From: Crotophaga sulcirostris
Taxonomy: Eukaryota > Chordata > Aves > Cuculiformes > Crotophagidae
Assembly: GCA_013397455.1 (NCBI GenBank)
Contig: VYZB01000194.1
Span: 1,507,930 to 1,571,929 of the forward strand
Reading direction: 5' to 3'
DNA: 64,000 nt
Both the position numbers and the translations under genes were made by a program. The notes under the pieces are model-generated. The model was not told the origin of the DNA, did no database searches, and saw only the letters and a program-made list of their open reading frames with translations. Positions 11,358 through 23,500 of the stretch are shown here, piece by piece (within the stretch, counting starts at the first letter, position 1; each line of letters begins with the position of its first letter).

Positions 11358-12070
11358 TGTATCGGGATGGACTTAACTTTCCCTATAGCAGCCCTCATAG
11401 TGCTGTGCTTTATATTTACAGTTAGAAAGATGTTGATTTGATAACACATCAGTGTTTGAGCTGCTGCTGAGCAGTGCTGGCAAAGTATCAAGATGGTCCT
11501 TTCAAACCCACGCTCCCCTAAGGTCAGTGGGTTAGGCATGAGCAAGAGGCTGGGAGAGGACATATCCAGGACAGCTGACCCAAACTAACCAAGGGGACCT
11601 TCCATCACAAGTGACAGCTGTTGACCCTTAGAAAATAAGAGAAGGAGAGGGAATAACGTTGCTGTAAAGGTGGTTGTTTTCTGCAGCAACCTCTATGCAG
11701 TGGTTTGGTTTAGTGCCATGGTTTAGGTGCCATGGTTTAGGTGATGGGTTGGTGTTGGTGTTGGCTTATAGGTTGGACTTGATGATCTCAGAGGTCCTTT
11801 CCAACCTTGTGATACTGTGATACTGTGATACTATGCATAGCGGGGCACTATTTCCCAGTAAATAGCTGGATATCACCTGCTGGTGGGAAGTAGAAAATAC
11901 ATCTTTTTGCTTTGGTTTGTTTTTCTTCCATGAGTAGCCTTTGTTTGTCTTCTTTATCTCGACCCATGAGCTTTTCATCTTTTTTCTCCCCCTGTCCTGC
12001 TGAAAAAGGTGAGTGAGAGATAGAGTGGCTTGATGGACATTTGGCAGCCAGCCAAGGCCAACCCAGCATG
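11358..12070 (+). mobile_element. Probable solo ERVL-type LTR, interrupted by a CR1
   Basis: The order of sequence blocks matches what I know of avian ERVL-type long terminal repeats: a 'tgctgagcagtgctggcaaag' region near 11,464-11,485, then 'gacagctgacccaaactaac' near 11,570, a 'ctgctggtgggaag' segment near 11,878, the T-rich segment near 11,905-11,935, 'tttatctcgacccatgagc' near 11,953, the pyrimidine-rich end with 'gtgagtgagagatagagtgg' near 12,008, and a terminal 'ggccaacccagcatg'. No internal viral genes flank it, so it is most likely a solo LTR left by recombination between two LTRs. Ends are approximate, and I could not fix a target-site duplication. A CR1 3' end of about 130 bp sits at 11,700-11,830. 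The family call rests on remembered pattern rather than a search. Confidence 0.7.
11700..11832 (+). mobile_element. CR1 LINE 3' end nested in the LTR
   Basis: A very short 5'-truncated CR1: the 'gtgccatggtttag' segment that spans the end of ORF2, then 'gatgggttggtgttgg', 'ttggacttgatgatctcaga', 'ggtcctttccaaccttg' and three 'tgatactg' tail units. The 14-mer 'gtgccatggtttag' is tandemly doubled at 11,713-11,726 and 11,727-11,740. The heptamer 'ctatgca' flanks the insert on both sides (11,693-11,699 and 11,831-11,837) and may be a target-site duplication. The surrounding LTR sequence resumes after it. Confidence 0.9.
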
Positions 12071-14735
12071 TTTGTAACACATTTATTTCACAAGTAGTTT
12101 ATTAATAAAAGTAGGACAGACTGTTTCCTAAATCATTTTTGACTAAGCGTCAAATGAACTGTCAGAAAGAATCAATATTTAGACAATAGTAGTTTTTCTT
12201 CTCAGTCACAGTATAAGTACATGATTACATAATTGATTTTCTATGTTGTTACTACTAGTCTGTACTATTTCTGTACCCATTTAGTTTTCATATATGTTTA
12301 GATAATTTATCAGCAACTTTTTTTGATGTTTTCTGTACACTCAGGATAAGTCTATAAACATGATTCTTCAAAACAATTAATTCATCTTTTAAATAATAAA
12401 TACGTATATTGCCACTTTGCCTCAGAAAAACAATGCTATTCCACACACAAGTAAGAGAGGTAGGCGATTTGTGTAAAGGAAGAATTTTTATGAGTGCAGT
12501 TTTATGAGTATTCCTTGTGCATCTGTGGCTAAATGGCTTGATCATATAAACCTTTATGGTTGTATTCTGATGTATTATTAAAAAGTTTTGGACTGCAAGG
12601 TTTTACTGTAATCAAATAATTTTTTAATGGGTTAAATACTATGTATATTAAGAACCCAAAGGTTGTTAAAGTGCAGTCCAAATGGTGTATCTATTTTGAA
12701 ATATGACAAATTTTAATGTCATGGCCTCTTTCTTCTTACATACTTTGGTGATCTTGTTTGTAACAAGCCAGAAATATAAACTGTTGACATACCAATTGGT
12801 GTGCATTGAAATTAAAAGGATGAGCAATACTTTAGAATATTGTTTTATGTTCAATGCTTCAGAATATTGTTTCTTGAAAACTATTTTGCAAAAAAAGAGA
12901 CAATTTTATGTGAACACTTTCCTAAAAGCGTTACTTCTTGCTGTAAAATGTTACATCATAAGAAGACATTTGGTTTTGAAACAGTCAAAAAGAACATGTT
13001 GACATGTTACCTTGTCAGACCTGTAGCTTTGATGATCCATGGGGCAGTGTATTTGTATAAGCTTGATTTTCACTTGTAAAAATTATGAACCCTAGCACTC
13101 TAACTTAAGTACTCAATTTTTCAAAATATATAATATCTTCAAAAGTTTATTTAAATAAAGGTACTCAACTAAAGTTCACGTTAAAAGTTAAGACATACTA
13201 GATTATGGCAAGCTTTTACCCAAGTTGTCCATATTTGTCATTAAAAAATAATTTTGACAGTGCCACTTCGGAGCAAGTATTCAACCTCCATAAAAATTCA
13301 AATGGACAGTAATTATATAATTACAGTCATTTTCAAGATTTTTTTCATAGGCTTAACAGCTAAATGCATTAAAATATAAACCAGAATGGACTCTGGAGAA
13401 CTGAGAGCCTTGTTCTTCTGGTTCAACTGACACCTTTGGTAAGCTTCTTGTTCCTTAAGCCTTGATTTCATATTTCATACTTTGAATAACATTACCCAGA
13501 GGTCTTCTTTCAAGAGGTTTTACCTTTAAATTTCTATGATGGAATGCTAAAATAGATTTTTAAAGTAGATTTCCTTAGACAATGTGTCACAAAGAATCCT
13601 AAAAGGGAACTGTAACCATTCTTTCATAGTTTAATGGTATTACAAATAATGAATATGCTGCTAATATTGTCTAAGTATAGCTCAGAGTCTAAATATTAGT
13701 TATTGACATTATAGATTATTGGTTAACATAGACAATTCTTACAGGGCCCAAATTTTTTCATACTTTTTAAGAAGAAAAGCAATAAGCAATATGAACTGTC
13801 TAGTTCTAGGGAAATGTGAAGTGCCGTCAGATATTTGGTGGAAAACCACTACAAAGATTTCATCAAAAGGTTAATTAACATATGGAAAATTTATGAGATA
13901 GAGATGATAGTGGGGAGGTGTCAAAAAAGTTCTCTTCATGGTACATTCTCTTATATTCTATGGAGTAGTTACCCACAATGCATAATATGTTAGAAATTAT
14001 CTGAATTCACAGATGCTGAGTACCAAGTAATGTAATGGCTAATGACAGGCAACATTCTCAATTAGCCGCTATTCACAACAAATAAGAGTTAGTATCTAAA
14101 TGTCAGCAACGGCAAATACCACAGGCATTCTGAAGACAGTATCACTTCAGGACAATTCTTCGTAAATAAGTTCTTAATGATGATCATGTACATGTTGCTA
14201 AGCAATACCAATGATCAAAAAAAATAAGTAAACTTTATTTATACTTTTCAGCTTGTAGTAATTCAACTCCTGTGCACTACCATCTTTAAGTCAATAAAGA
14301 CTTCTGTGAACATTTACTCCAGGATAAACAGATCCTTTTTAGCCTGACTTATGACAAGTGACAGGGAATACTGCTGAGTCTAAAGAGCTACTTTTACAGT
14401 AAGGGAGTGTCCTGATGGCACAGTGGGAGATTACAACAGTAATGTTTCTGTAGTTGGAACCACTATAAGTGTATTGGTCAATTTTTTCGTTAATTTCCAG
14501 CATATGGCAAAAATCATCAATAGGGGCTGGTCAAGCTAATTATAAGTGAGATATCTAATTCACATTATGGATTTTGTCTAGCATATTACCACTGATGTAG
14601 TCAGTTGGACAGATTTTATTGCTAGCTCAAAAATGTTGCTTGGTGCAAAAAGTGAAAACTTCTTTCCTTTTTCTTTTCTTTTTTTTTTTATTTGATAGTT
14701 ATGATGGCATTCAAAATATTTCAGTACACGAAATA
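12071..14735. other. AT-rich DNA, no gene seen
   Basis: No repeat family or exon is recognised. Overlapping plus-strand frames at 12,703-13,002 and 12,840-13,079 are rich in F, L, C and K with no recognisable domain and are most likely chance. Confidence 0.5.
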
Positions 14736-15247
14736 GTCATAGAATCATAGAATTAAATGAGTTGGAAGGGAGCCAAAAGGATCATCAAGTCCAACTCCTT
14801 CCCCTACGTATAGCGTCCCAACATTCACACCGTGTGACTGAGGGCACTGTCCAAATGCTTGTTGAATCCTGGCAGACTGGGTGCCGTGACGGCTTCACTG
14901 GGGAGACTGTTCCAGTGCTCCACCACCTGCTGGGTCAAGAACCTCTTCCTAATATCGAGTCTAACCCTCCCCTGGCACATCCTCCTGCCATTACCTCCAG
15001 TCCTACCATAGGTCACCAGAGAGAACAGATCAGCACCTGCTCCTCCTCCTTCCCTTGTGAGAAGGCAGCAAACAGCTGTGAGATCCCCTCCCACTCTCCT
15101 CCAGGTTAAACAGACCAAGTGCCCTCAACTGCTCCTCATACCACTTCACCCCTAGACCATTCACCAGCTTTGTGGCCTCCTCTGGACACTCTCCAGTAGT
15201 TTTATGTCTTTTTAATACTGTGGCACCCAAAACTGCATACACTACAA
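14736..15247 (-). mobile_element. CR1 LINE, 5'-truncated, octamer tail
   Basis: The left end is the 3' tail in complement ('tcatagaatcatagaatt'), followed by 'gagttggaagggagccaaaa' and 'gatcatcaagtccaactcct'. On the minus strand the C-terminal ORF2 blocks are readable: 'ATKLVNGLGVKWYEEQLRAL', 'RVRLDIRKRFLTQQVVEHWN' and 'LPGFNKHLDSALSHTV'. Frameshifts separate them. The element is truncated upstream of the 'VYAVLGATVLKRHK' block near 15,247. Divergence is moderate to high, so this is an older insertion than the TATCACAG-tailed copies. Confidence 0.95.
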
Positions 15248-15585
15248 CCCTGAATAATCAAAGTACAGTCCATAAAAAGGAGAATACAATGGAAAACTCT
15301 TACTAAAGTTTGCAATAATCTAGAGTAGCAAGTTTATCTGAACACTCCCATGACTATATAGAATGAGGTTACTGTTAAAGAAACAAATGCTGGGCACATT
15401 TTTATGCTGTTTTGCAGGCAGGCAAAAGCTTCTGAGCAGAAAGAAAGAGGTGTGAAAGCAAATGATTTAGAATAAAACTAGAGCTTGCAGCAATGTAGGT
15501 ATCTCTACTTACATGTCTAAAAAGGGCTTAATGCCACGTACAAAATGAAACTGGTGTCAAATGTACATGAATTTCAAAAACTTCA

Positions 15586-16773
15586 GCTTACACAGAGTAA
15601 ACTGGGATGAGGGAAAGGCTGTGGATGTCGTGTATTTGGACTTTGGTAAAGCCTTTGACAACATTTCTCACAGTATTCTCCTTCAGAAACTGGGTGCCAG
15701 TGGTCTGGCCAGGCACACCCTCTGCTGGGTAAAAAACTGGCTGGATGTCCGGGCCCAAAGAGCATTGGTAAATGGAGTTACCTCCAGTTGGAGGCCAGTG
15801 ACAAGTGGTGTCCCCAGGGTTTGGTGCTGGGTCCTGTCCTGTTTGATGTCTTTATTGATGATCTGGATGAGGGGATTGAGAGCACCCTTGGTAAGTTTGG
15901 GGACCACATTAAGCTGGGTGGTGGTGTTGACCAGCTTGAAGGAAGAGAGGCTCTGCAGAGGGATCTGGACAGGCTGGATCCATGGGCTGAGACCAACGGG
16001 ATAGGGTTTAACAAGTCCAAATGTTGAGTCCTGCACTTGGGACACAACAACCCCAGGCAGCGTTACAGGCCTGGGGGAGAATGGCTGGAGAGCTGCCTAG
16101 TAGAGAAGGACCTGGGGTGTTGGTTGACAGCAGTTGAACATGAGCCAGCAGTGGCCCAGGTGGCCAAGAAGGCCAGTGGCATCTTGGCCTGTAACAGAAA
16201 CAGCGTGGCCAGCAGGAGCAGGGCAGGGATGGTGCCCCTGTGCTCAGCACTGGTGAGGCCGCACCTCGAGTGCCGTGTGCAGTTCTGGGCCCCTCACTCC
16301 AGGAAGGACATTGAGGGGCTGGAGCGCGTCCAGAGAAAGGCAACGAGGCTGGGGAAGGGCTGGAGAACAAGGGTTATGAGGAGCAACTGAGGGAACTGGG
16401 GCTGTTTAGTTTAGTCAAGAGGAGTCTGAGGGGAGACCTCATCACTGCCTACAACTGCCTGAAAGGAGGCTGTGGTGAGGTGAGTGCCGGCCTCTTCTCC
16501 CAAGTGACAGGTGATAGGATGAGGAGAAATGACTACACATTGTGCCAGGGAAGGTTCAGACTGGACATTAGGAAAGATTTCTTCACTGAAAGGGTTCTCA
16601 GGCACTGGAAGAGGCTGCCCAGGGAGGTGGTTGAGTCCCCATTCCTGGAGGTGTTTAAAAGACAGGTAGGTGGGTTACTCAGAGACATGGTTGAGTAATT
16701 AGACAGGTACGGTTGGACTGGATGATCTCAAAGGTCTTTTCCAACTGGATGATTCTATGATTCTATGATTCTA
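15586..16773 (+). mobile_element. CR1 LINE, about 1.2 kb, decayed reverse transcriptase with 3' end
   Basis: One of the two longest CR1 copies in the window. It starts inside the reverse-transcriptase domain: '[20 protein letters not shown]' (15,610-15,670) keeps the first catalytic aspartate. A frameshift near 15,815 moves the frame to '[20 protein letters not shown]'. The catalytic box then reads 'KFGDHIKL' (ttt at 15,896) where the family has F-A-D-D, so the second aspartate is lost. A TGA at 16,025-16,027 and further frameshifts near 16,130 and 16,350 break the rest. The C-terminal blocks '[19 protein letters not shown]' and '[19 protein letters not shown]' are present. It ends with 'ggactggatgatctcaaagg', 'cttttccaactggatgattc' and about two and a half octamer units. 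It is non-functional. Confidence 0.97.
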
Positions 16774-19700
16774 AAATGTGAGGAGAATCCTGATAAGTTT
16801 TTTAAAAAATACATAAATAATGGTATCTGCCTCTTGCTTTCAAAATACATTTCACTTGCCTCACCAGTGATCAAATGTAATGGTCTTCAGAGCATATTTC
16901 AATATTTATAAACATAGAGAGATTTTCAAGTGTCATGCAAAATTAACATGGGTATGAGATTTTCTAAGCGTTAAACAAGTTATGCACGTATCTTCCTGGT
17001 TTGCGGGTTGTAGTCTAACTTGAAAGAAAAATACTTATCCATTCATCCAAAGGTAAAATTTAATTTTAACACATGATCACCTGTACTGTGTACTTAGTTG
17101 AAAATTTCTTTTGGTATTGATAGGGCAGTGAGAGGCCACCAATTAATACTCACTGAGAAGCTAACTCATCAGCTGGCTTGAAATTGCCTGCCACATTAGC
17201 AGAGGATTGATCACTGAGTAGCATTTGCAACAGCAAAGGGAGAAACATTTTCAGCTGATTATCTTGGGTTTTGAGTGAAACTGTCTGCATGAAAATTTTA
17301 TCTACCCCAGGATTCAGTATATCTCATGAATCCACCCTCCTGTGTCTCTCCAGCATGCACAGGCACACTTCAGGAATTTCAGTCACTGTAAATCAAATTG
17401 ATGCACACAATCTATGAATGAGGGAACGATGAAAGAGATTGCAAATGAGCACATACTTCAATGTTTAACATAGCTTCTTCCTACAGATATTGTCAAGATT
17501 TTCGAAGCTAAATATACTTATATGCTCACATTTATGAAATGGAATCAACACAGCTGCACTTGCAGCTGTGGTCACAGATACAGTGTGGTCTTTCTTTAAG
17601 GGCAAAGATAAAAAGGAGCCAGTGATGTTGTGTTCCTATTTTGGTTTCTTAAGCAGCCTACCCAGTAAAAAACAAGTAATCAAAAAAAACCCACAGGGTA
17701 GCTTATTTGAGTCCTGCTTCACTTTTTATGCTTGATAGACTTGAAAATATCTGTGAAGAAAAGAAAAGAGACACAGAGGAAATGGTAAGCCATCTGAACC
17801 AAATTGCAAAAAGCATAGGAGAGTACAAATACACAAATTTTCATTACACAAGAATTATCTTTTTTTTAACAAGGAAGTTTATCACTCAAGACTAGTTACT
17901 TCTATTTACTTTGAAAGACCTGTCATGTGCCTTGCAATGTGTTTATAAAGTAAACTTTTGTTTTAACGAACTTACTTTATAATCTGCTTCCTGACACAGA
18001 AGCATTGTTTTGTGCAGAAATAAATTATTCTTAAATAGAGATTTTATTACTGCTGATTTTCTGCCGTTTAGTAGCTCTGTAATACTAAAGTATTTATCAA
18101 ACCTAATACCTTCAGAATAAAATAAGAATCCTTTATCCCAACTGATACATAACAGAAGACTTCTTCTCAAATATAGATGGTAAAAGGAGATAGAAGGAAT
18201 AAAACCAGAGCATCCTTCAATGTTCAGTACTCCATTAATGTTAGTTAAGCTGATTATGTGCATAAACGCAGATTTAGATATCAATATTTGAGAGTCACTA
18301 TTATAAAAATAATAGACTCCATACATCACACAAATGCATATATTAATTATATACTTTCACAGTTAAGAAATTTATTCTCTCTTTTATTTTAATTATTAAG
18401 TGCTTTAGGAAAGAGCTTAATAGGTCTGAAAATTTGCAAAACATAATGTTCAACACAGTGCCATGTATACTCACTCAATCAATTTTCACTGACAATTCTT
18501 GTTAAATGTTTAACTTCACTGCTTTCCAGTGAACTGAAATAAACTTCAATGTTTGCTTTTTTTTTCACGCATGTTCCTCTCCCTGTAGACCTAGATAACA
18601 AGGCATACAATAAAAATTTGTTACTGGACATCATTCTACCTTACCAACACTTTAGCGGTGCAGCTAATCCTTCTTTTGTCAAAGCTTAAGCTTCTGTCAT
18701 TATTGTCTTAGTCATTAGCTTTCACTGGATTACTAAGGTATCTAAAACACTGCATATTGTTGGATGAAGCGAATTATTTCACCACATGAACTGTTTCTCA
18801 AATAGGAATGAAATCTTAGATCAGTTAATCATTTTTATTGCCTAACAATACAAAAAAAAACCTATTTAACTAAATCCTTCCTCTATGTTTCGATGTATTC
18901 ACAAGGAAAGCTAATACTTTCCATGTACGCACTGTATTTGTTAATGAATAAGACTTCAGAAATGTATCATGTCTGACAGGCATTTGATTGTCATAGAGAC
19001 AAACAAGCTAAAGCACAGGAATACAACCTACAAATTCTGTAGAGAAAAGAAGAAATGGTAAACCCCCAAATTTACCGCAATCTTTATTTCTAATATCTCT
19101 GACTTCATTAAGCCTTTGTTACAAAATTCCTAACTGTTTTACTGTTAACTCTGAGTGATTTATCTGAATGCATAATGTTGCATATACTGAGAGCTTCCTA
19201 ATCTGTTGGCAATTTGAGGTACCTAGCTAGCTTTTTAAACTACTGCAGAACAGTAGTGTTACTATTAGTGTTATATTAAGAACAGTGTAACACTGCTACA
19301 CTGAACAAGAACAGTTGTTACTACTGTTACTTGCAAACAGATGCACCTCAGTTTATTAAAAAAAATGAAAAAAAACTCCACACAAAACCACAGAATTTAT
19401 TATTTATTGACAAAAAGAAAAAAGTTACCCACAAAAACCCACACTCTCCCTGAAACTCCAGAGGTTCTTAAGACATATCATCTCTTCAGCATGACAAGTA
19501 ATGGGAGCTTTCCCCTCCAACTAGATTTTAAATACAAGTATTTGAATTATCAGTCATTACTACAATTTTTGTTAAAAAAAGGCATACAGTAAAAGTTGAG
19601 AAATTTACAATTAAAAGGCAAAAAATAACAAAAAAAATGTAAAAATTATAAGTGAAACTATGATGGTGAAGGCATATTGTTGTATAGTGACTTGAAGACA

Positions 19701-19954
19701 TAAAGATATACAGCCATTGAGTAAATAGTTCCTAATTATGTTATACTTGCAGAGGAAAAATCTATCTGAGTAAAATCACCATAAGAGCTACAGAACTCCA
19801 TTAAGAAAAATGAGATCATGAACACCTGTTACATGCAGAAAATTGAAGATTTGGGGAACCACACAGAAAATAATTTGCCTAACATTTCATTTTCTTAACC
19901 ATTTTCCCTCTCAGAAGTTTTTTTTTTTTAATTATTATTAAAAGATGCAAATAG
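16774..19954. other. AT-rich DNA, no confirmed gene
   Basis: No repeat family is recognised. A small exon-like segment at 17,739-17,784 is listed as a finding. The minus-strand frame at 17,943-18,329 (128 codons) is rich in I, F, L, S and Y with no recognisable domain and is probably chance. Confidence 0.45.
19245..19330. repeat. Cluster of degenerate GTTAC / GTAAC units
   Basis: Repeated short motifs occur in both orientations: 'gtagtgttac' (19,253-19,262), 'gtaacactgctac' (19,287-19,299), then 'gttgttactactgttac' (19,314-19,330). They include an 8-bp inverted pair ('agtgttac' and 'gtaacact'). They could form a weak stem-loop or be a decayed simple repeat. Confidence 0.5.
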
Positions 19955-20152
19955 ATCCACGAGGTGGTGGAGCACTGGAACAGCTCCCCAGGGAAGCAGT
20001 CATGGTACCAAGACTGACAATATTCCAGATGCACTTGGACGACACCCTCAGACACAGGGTGTGAGTGTTGGGGTTGTCCTGTGCAGGGACAGGAGTTGGA
20101 CTTGATGATCTTTTTCGGTCCCTTCCAACTCAGGACACTCCCTGATTCTATT
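19955..20152 (+). mobile_element. CR1 LINE 3' end, older subfamily
   Basis: About 200 bp of CR1 3' end. The visible blocks are 'gaggtggtggagcactggaa', 'ccccagggaagcagtcatgg', 'attccagatgcacttggac', 'gggttgtcctgtgcagggac', 'aggagttggacttgatgatc' and 'tcccttccaactcaggacac', ending in one decayed octamer ('tgattcta'). The 'ttgtcctgtgcagggacagg' segment marks a different, older CR1 lineage from the copies at 2.5, 6 and 34 kb. Confidence 0.93.
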
Positions 20153-20524
20153 AAATCCTTGTTGCTAGGATTCCTCTCTTCATCCTCACACCCTGTAAGT
20201 AAGCTACGGGTGATTTTCCAGGAACTCTCATTATAAGGCTAAGGGTTCTGCTGAGTGCTGAGAATTAAGCCCATATTTAACAAACATCAGCTCAATTCCC
20301 ATCGCTTGTGTCATTAAATAAGGGTAACATCACCATTCCATCACTAGATTAACCATTGCACTGCCAAACTCAATACGACCCATCTTCTGTTATGTTCCAG
20401 TGTAGTTTGTGAGCATTTCATCAAAATCATTCTAAAATGCATTGTTGTTTACTTTGTTCTCTCCCCTCTTTCCCTTAGGGAGTCAAGCTATCTTTTGAAA
20501 GCTATTTTTCTCCTTCCTTAGCTA

Positions 20525-20576
20525 AAACAACAACAACAACGCAACAAAAAAAAAAAAAACAAACAAACAAGCAAAC
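20525..20576 (+). repeat. A-rich low-complexity run (CAA and CAAA units)
   Basis: (CAA) units, a run of about 14 A, then (ACAA) units. This is simple-sequence DNA with no CR1 attached. Confidence 0.85.
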
Positions 20577-23500
20577 TCCCACAATACCCACAACTATTAT
20601 CTAAGTTTCCATTGTCCCAATAGGAAAATCAGGATGAGTGCCAAAATTTCCCTGAGGACCAGCTCCAGATTTGCAAAATTAAAATCAGTTTTGTGCAATT
20701 ACCCTTCTCATCTGGCACCTCCCGTTAATGACTCCCCGTTACATTACTACTGGAAGCAGTTCCTCAGCTCAATTGTAGTTGAGGCTGAATTATTCAAACA
20801 CAAATAATTTGAAAGCTATCTAATAACACAGACTTCTATAGTTTCTGAATAAATTAAACAAACACACAAAAAGTTAATGGTTAAACACATCACAATCCCC
20901 ATTGTTTTGTGCAAGGGAGAAAGTGATAAGGAAAACAAGCATATTAATAAATTATTCTTTTATTTGAACAGCCTTTGAATACTTTGAGGTAAAAAAAGAA
21001 TACAGGAAATATAGACTTTTTCTTTCAGAAGAAAATTGAACCAGCACATATAAACCTGACCAGGACTGCAAGACTAGACCTATTTGTAAAGTCAGTTTAG
21101 TTAACATGATGTAAAGAAAAAGGCCAAGAAATTTGATTTACACTTACTGAAATTACAAATATCCCAAGAATTATTACATGACTAGACATGCTCCACTGAT
21201 CACCTGAGTAATCTTATACAAAAAATCAAGCTATGGTTTGAGCAATAGAAATTTGTTGGCACTAAATACTTCATATTTTTAAAGCTAAATAACTTGTCTC
21301 CAATAAAAGTTAATTTCATTGACCTGGGTTAAAGTATGATAATTAAGATGTTGTTCACCAACCAGAGAAAAGTTTGCCATATTATTGAATTGTAGTCTCT
21401 CTGTTGTTGCATTTATGTATTTTCTGTGGGCAGAAATGCCCACCTTGGAAAGCAATTACCTGCACTATTTGCCTGCTTGTGTGTGATTCAGAGACTGTAT
21501 GATGATAATCTAATCTAATCTGATCTAATCTAATCTAATCTAATCTAATCTAATTTCGAACCTTTCACTTACTGGCAGTTGTTGTTTATGTCAATGTCAC
21601 TATTAAATGTAGATTTTAGGAAGACAGACACATGGGAAAGAAAGGGGAAGAGACATTGCCAGCCCTACAAAATATTGGTGAGATTTCATGTCAGCTGTTT
21701 TATATAATTCCTCCAACAAAACAGCTGCTTTTTCTTTATTACATACTCAGCTACAGTGCCTTGGAGATGCTTAAGCCATATGTAATTTGGTGAAGAACTG
21801 GCACAAATTCCAGCAGTAAAGGGCTAGTTCACATAAATTTACCCAGAGAACTATAATGGAGTTTCACAAAAATCTTGTTCACCCACACATCATGAATAGG
21901 ATGCCTTCACAGGCCATATATTTTGCCATAACTGGAAATGAAAGTAAGCATACTTCAGTAAAAGTCTGGACGTCTAGACTTCCTCTACTTTGCTGTTCAT
22001 TCTCCACTTATTGCTGACCATATGCATGAGCGGAGGATGTTGAATTGCTACGATGCAAACATAAATTGAAGGCAATTTTTATCGGGCTGCTACTGCATCC
22101 AGGGAAAGGAAAGCAACTGAGAAATTCAATCAATAGTTTTCTGTCTGAATGTCCGCTGGTAAATGAGTTTGCTTGGCAAGAATCAGTGTTCCACGCAAGA
22201 AAATTGAAATAGCTAGAGAATTTAACAGGAAAGAAAATACTTAGCCTCAGGTGTTGTAAATTAGGAGTGGTTGTTAGTCTATTTCAAGAGAAGTTATTTT
22301 GTATGAACACTGAGCAACAAGCAGACTACCTGAAATGCTTAATACCCCCCTGCTTTCTTGAGGTGATACTTTGCTATTAGATTGTTATGGTACATTCCAA
22401 TGCAGCTACCTGGCCTCATGCTTCACAGCAAATACGTTTCCAAAAAGCCCTCACTATTAAGAATGTTTATCATAAAACACTGCTTTCTATTTAGATGCAA
22501 ACCTTAAAATGGAAAATGCCACTATTTCAACTATGCCGATTTAAAATAATGTTTAGCAATTTTCTATCTAGTTTTACCCCTTCCACACATATTCGGGATG
22601 CTTATATATTTACATGTCAGATATTATCTTTGCTTCAGTGTAATTCAATCTGGTAGGAAAAAAAAAAAGTATTTCTAAGTTTTCAGGTAAAATTTAGGAT
22701 GTCAGAACAGCTAGCTACTATACAGTAACAAAACACCAGAAGTCTCATGATAATGTTAAATGAGAGCAAGAATTTATATGTATAAACAGTCACCACAGAC
22801 GATCTTCATAGGAATTTATTTGATAAACTGTAGACAGTTGCACTGAGAACTTAACTACAGTATGTTGATAAAGAGTAAATAAAGAGTAAATTTCATGCTA
22901 TCTGATATCTTGGGAAGAATGCTTCAAAGCTGTTACACATTTGCCACAGCTTAAATGACTACATACTAGAGATTCTCCTATTATAACTGTCATTCTTAGA
23001 AAATTTTGAATGTGTAACTTCTACTATAGTTCTATAAAATAATTATACCTTCACTACACTAACTGTCAAACTGGCTTGTTGCCAAATGCTAGAGAGGAAT
23101 TTCAAAAGTCTGATCATTTTGAAAATAATTAGATCAGTAGCTTGAAAAAAAAAAAAGGAAAAGAAAAATCACTGCCTTTGGTTTAAAATTTAAATAGACC
23201 TTCTCTTTACTATCGACTGGAAAAATCCAGGATTTTGGAAGCCTTCCCTGTTGTTACTAACTAAAACAATAAGTTGTTTTGTCTACGGCACCAAGAAATA
23301 CAAGAGGTGGAGGGTGTAATTCTCTTTCACCACAAAGTAGCAAACTCAAGAAATAACTAATAGACAGAGGAACTGAGTAATGAACTGTAAATTTAGTTAA
23401 GAACGGAAACAATGGAATGCAGGACAAGAGTGATCCCTGAGTCTACATTGTTTTGTCTATTGTCATGCTAGCAAAAAGTTCATAGTGAAAAAAAATAACA

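Noticed and set aside
14762..15109. 115-codon plus-strand frame
   Set aside because: It is the antisense reading of the minus-strand CR1 at 14,736-15,247, whose sense frames carry the recognisable ORF2 blocks.
15683..16370. Minus-strand frames of 90-120 codons
   Set aside because: They are antisense shadows of the plus-strand CR1 at 15,586-16,773; their proline- and serine-rich character comes from GC-rich CR1 DNA.
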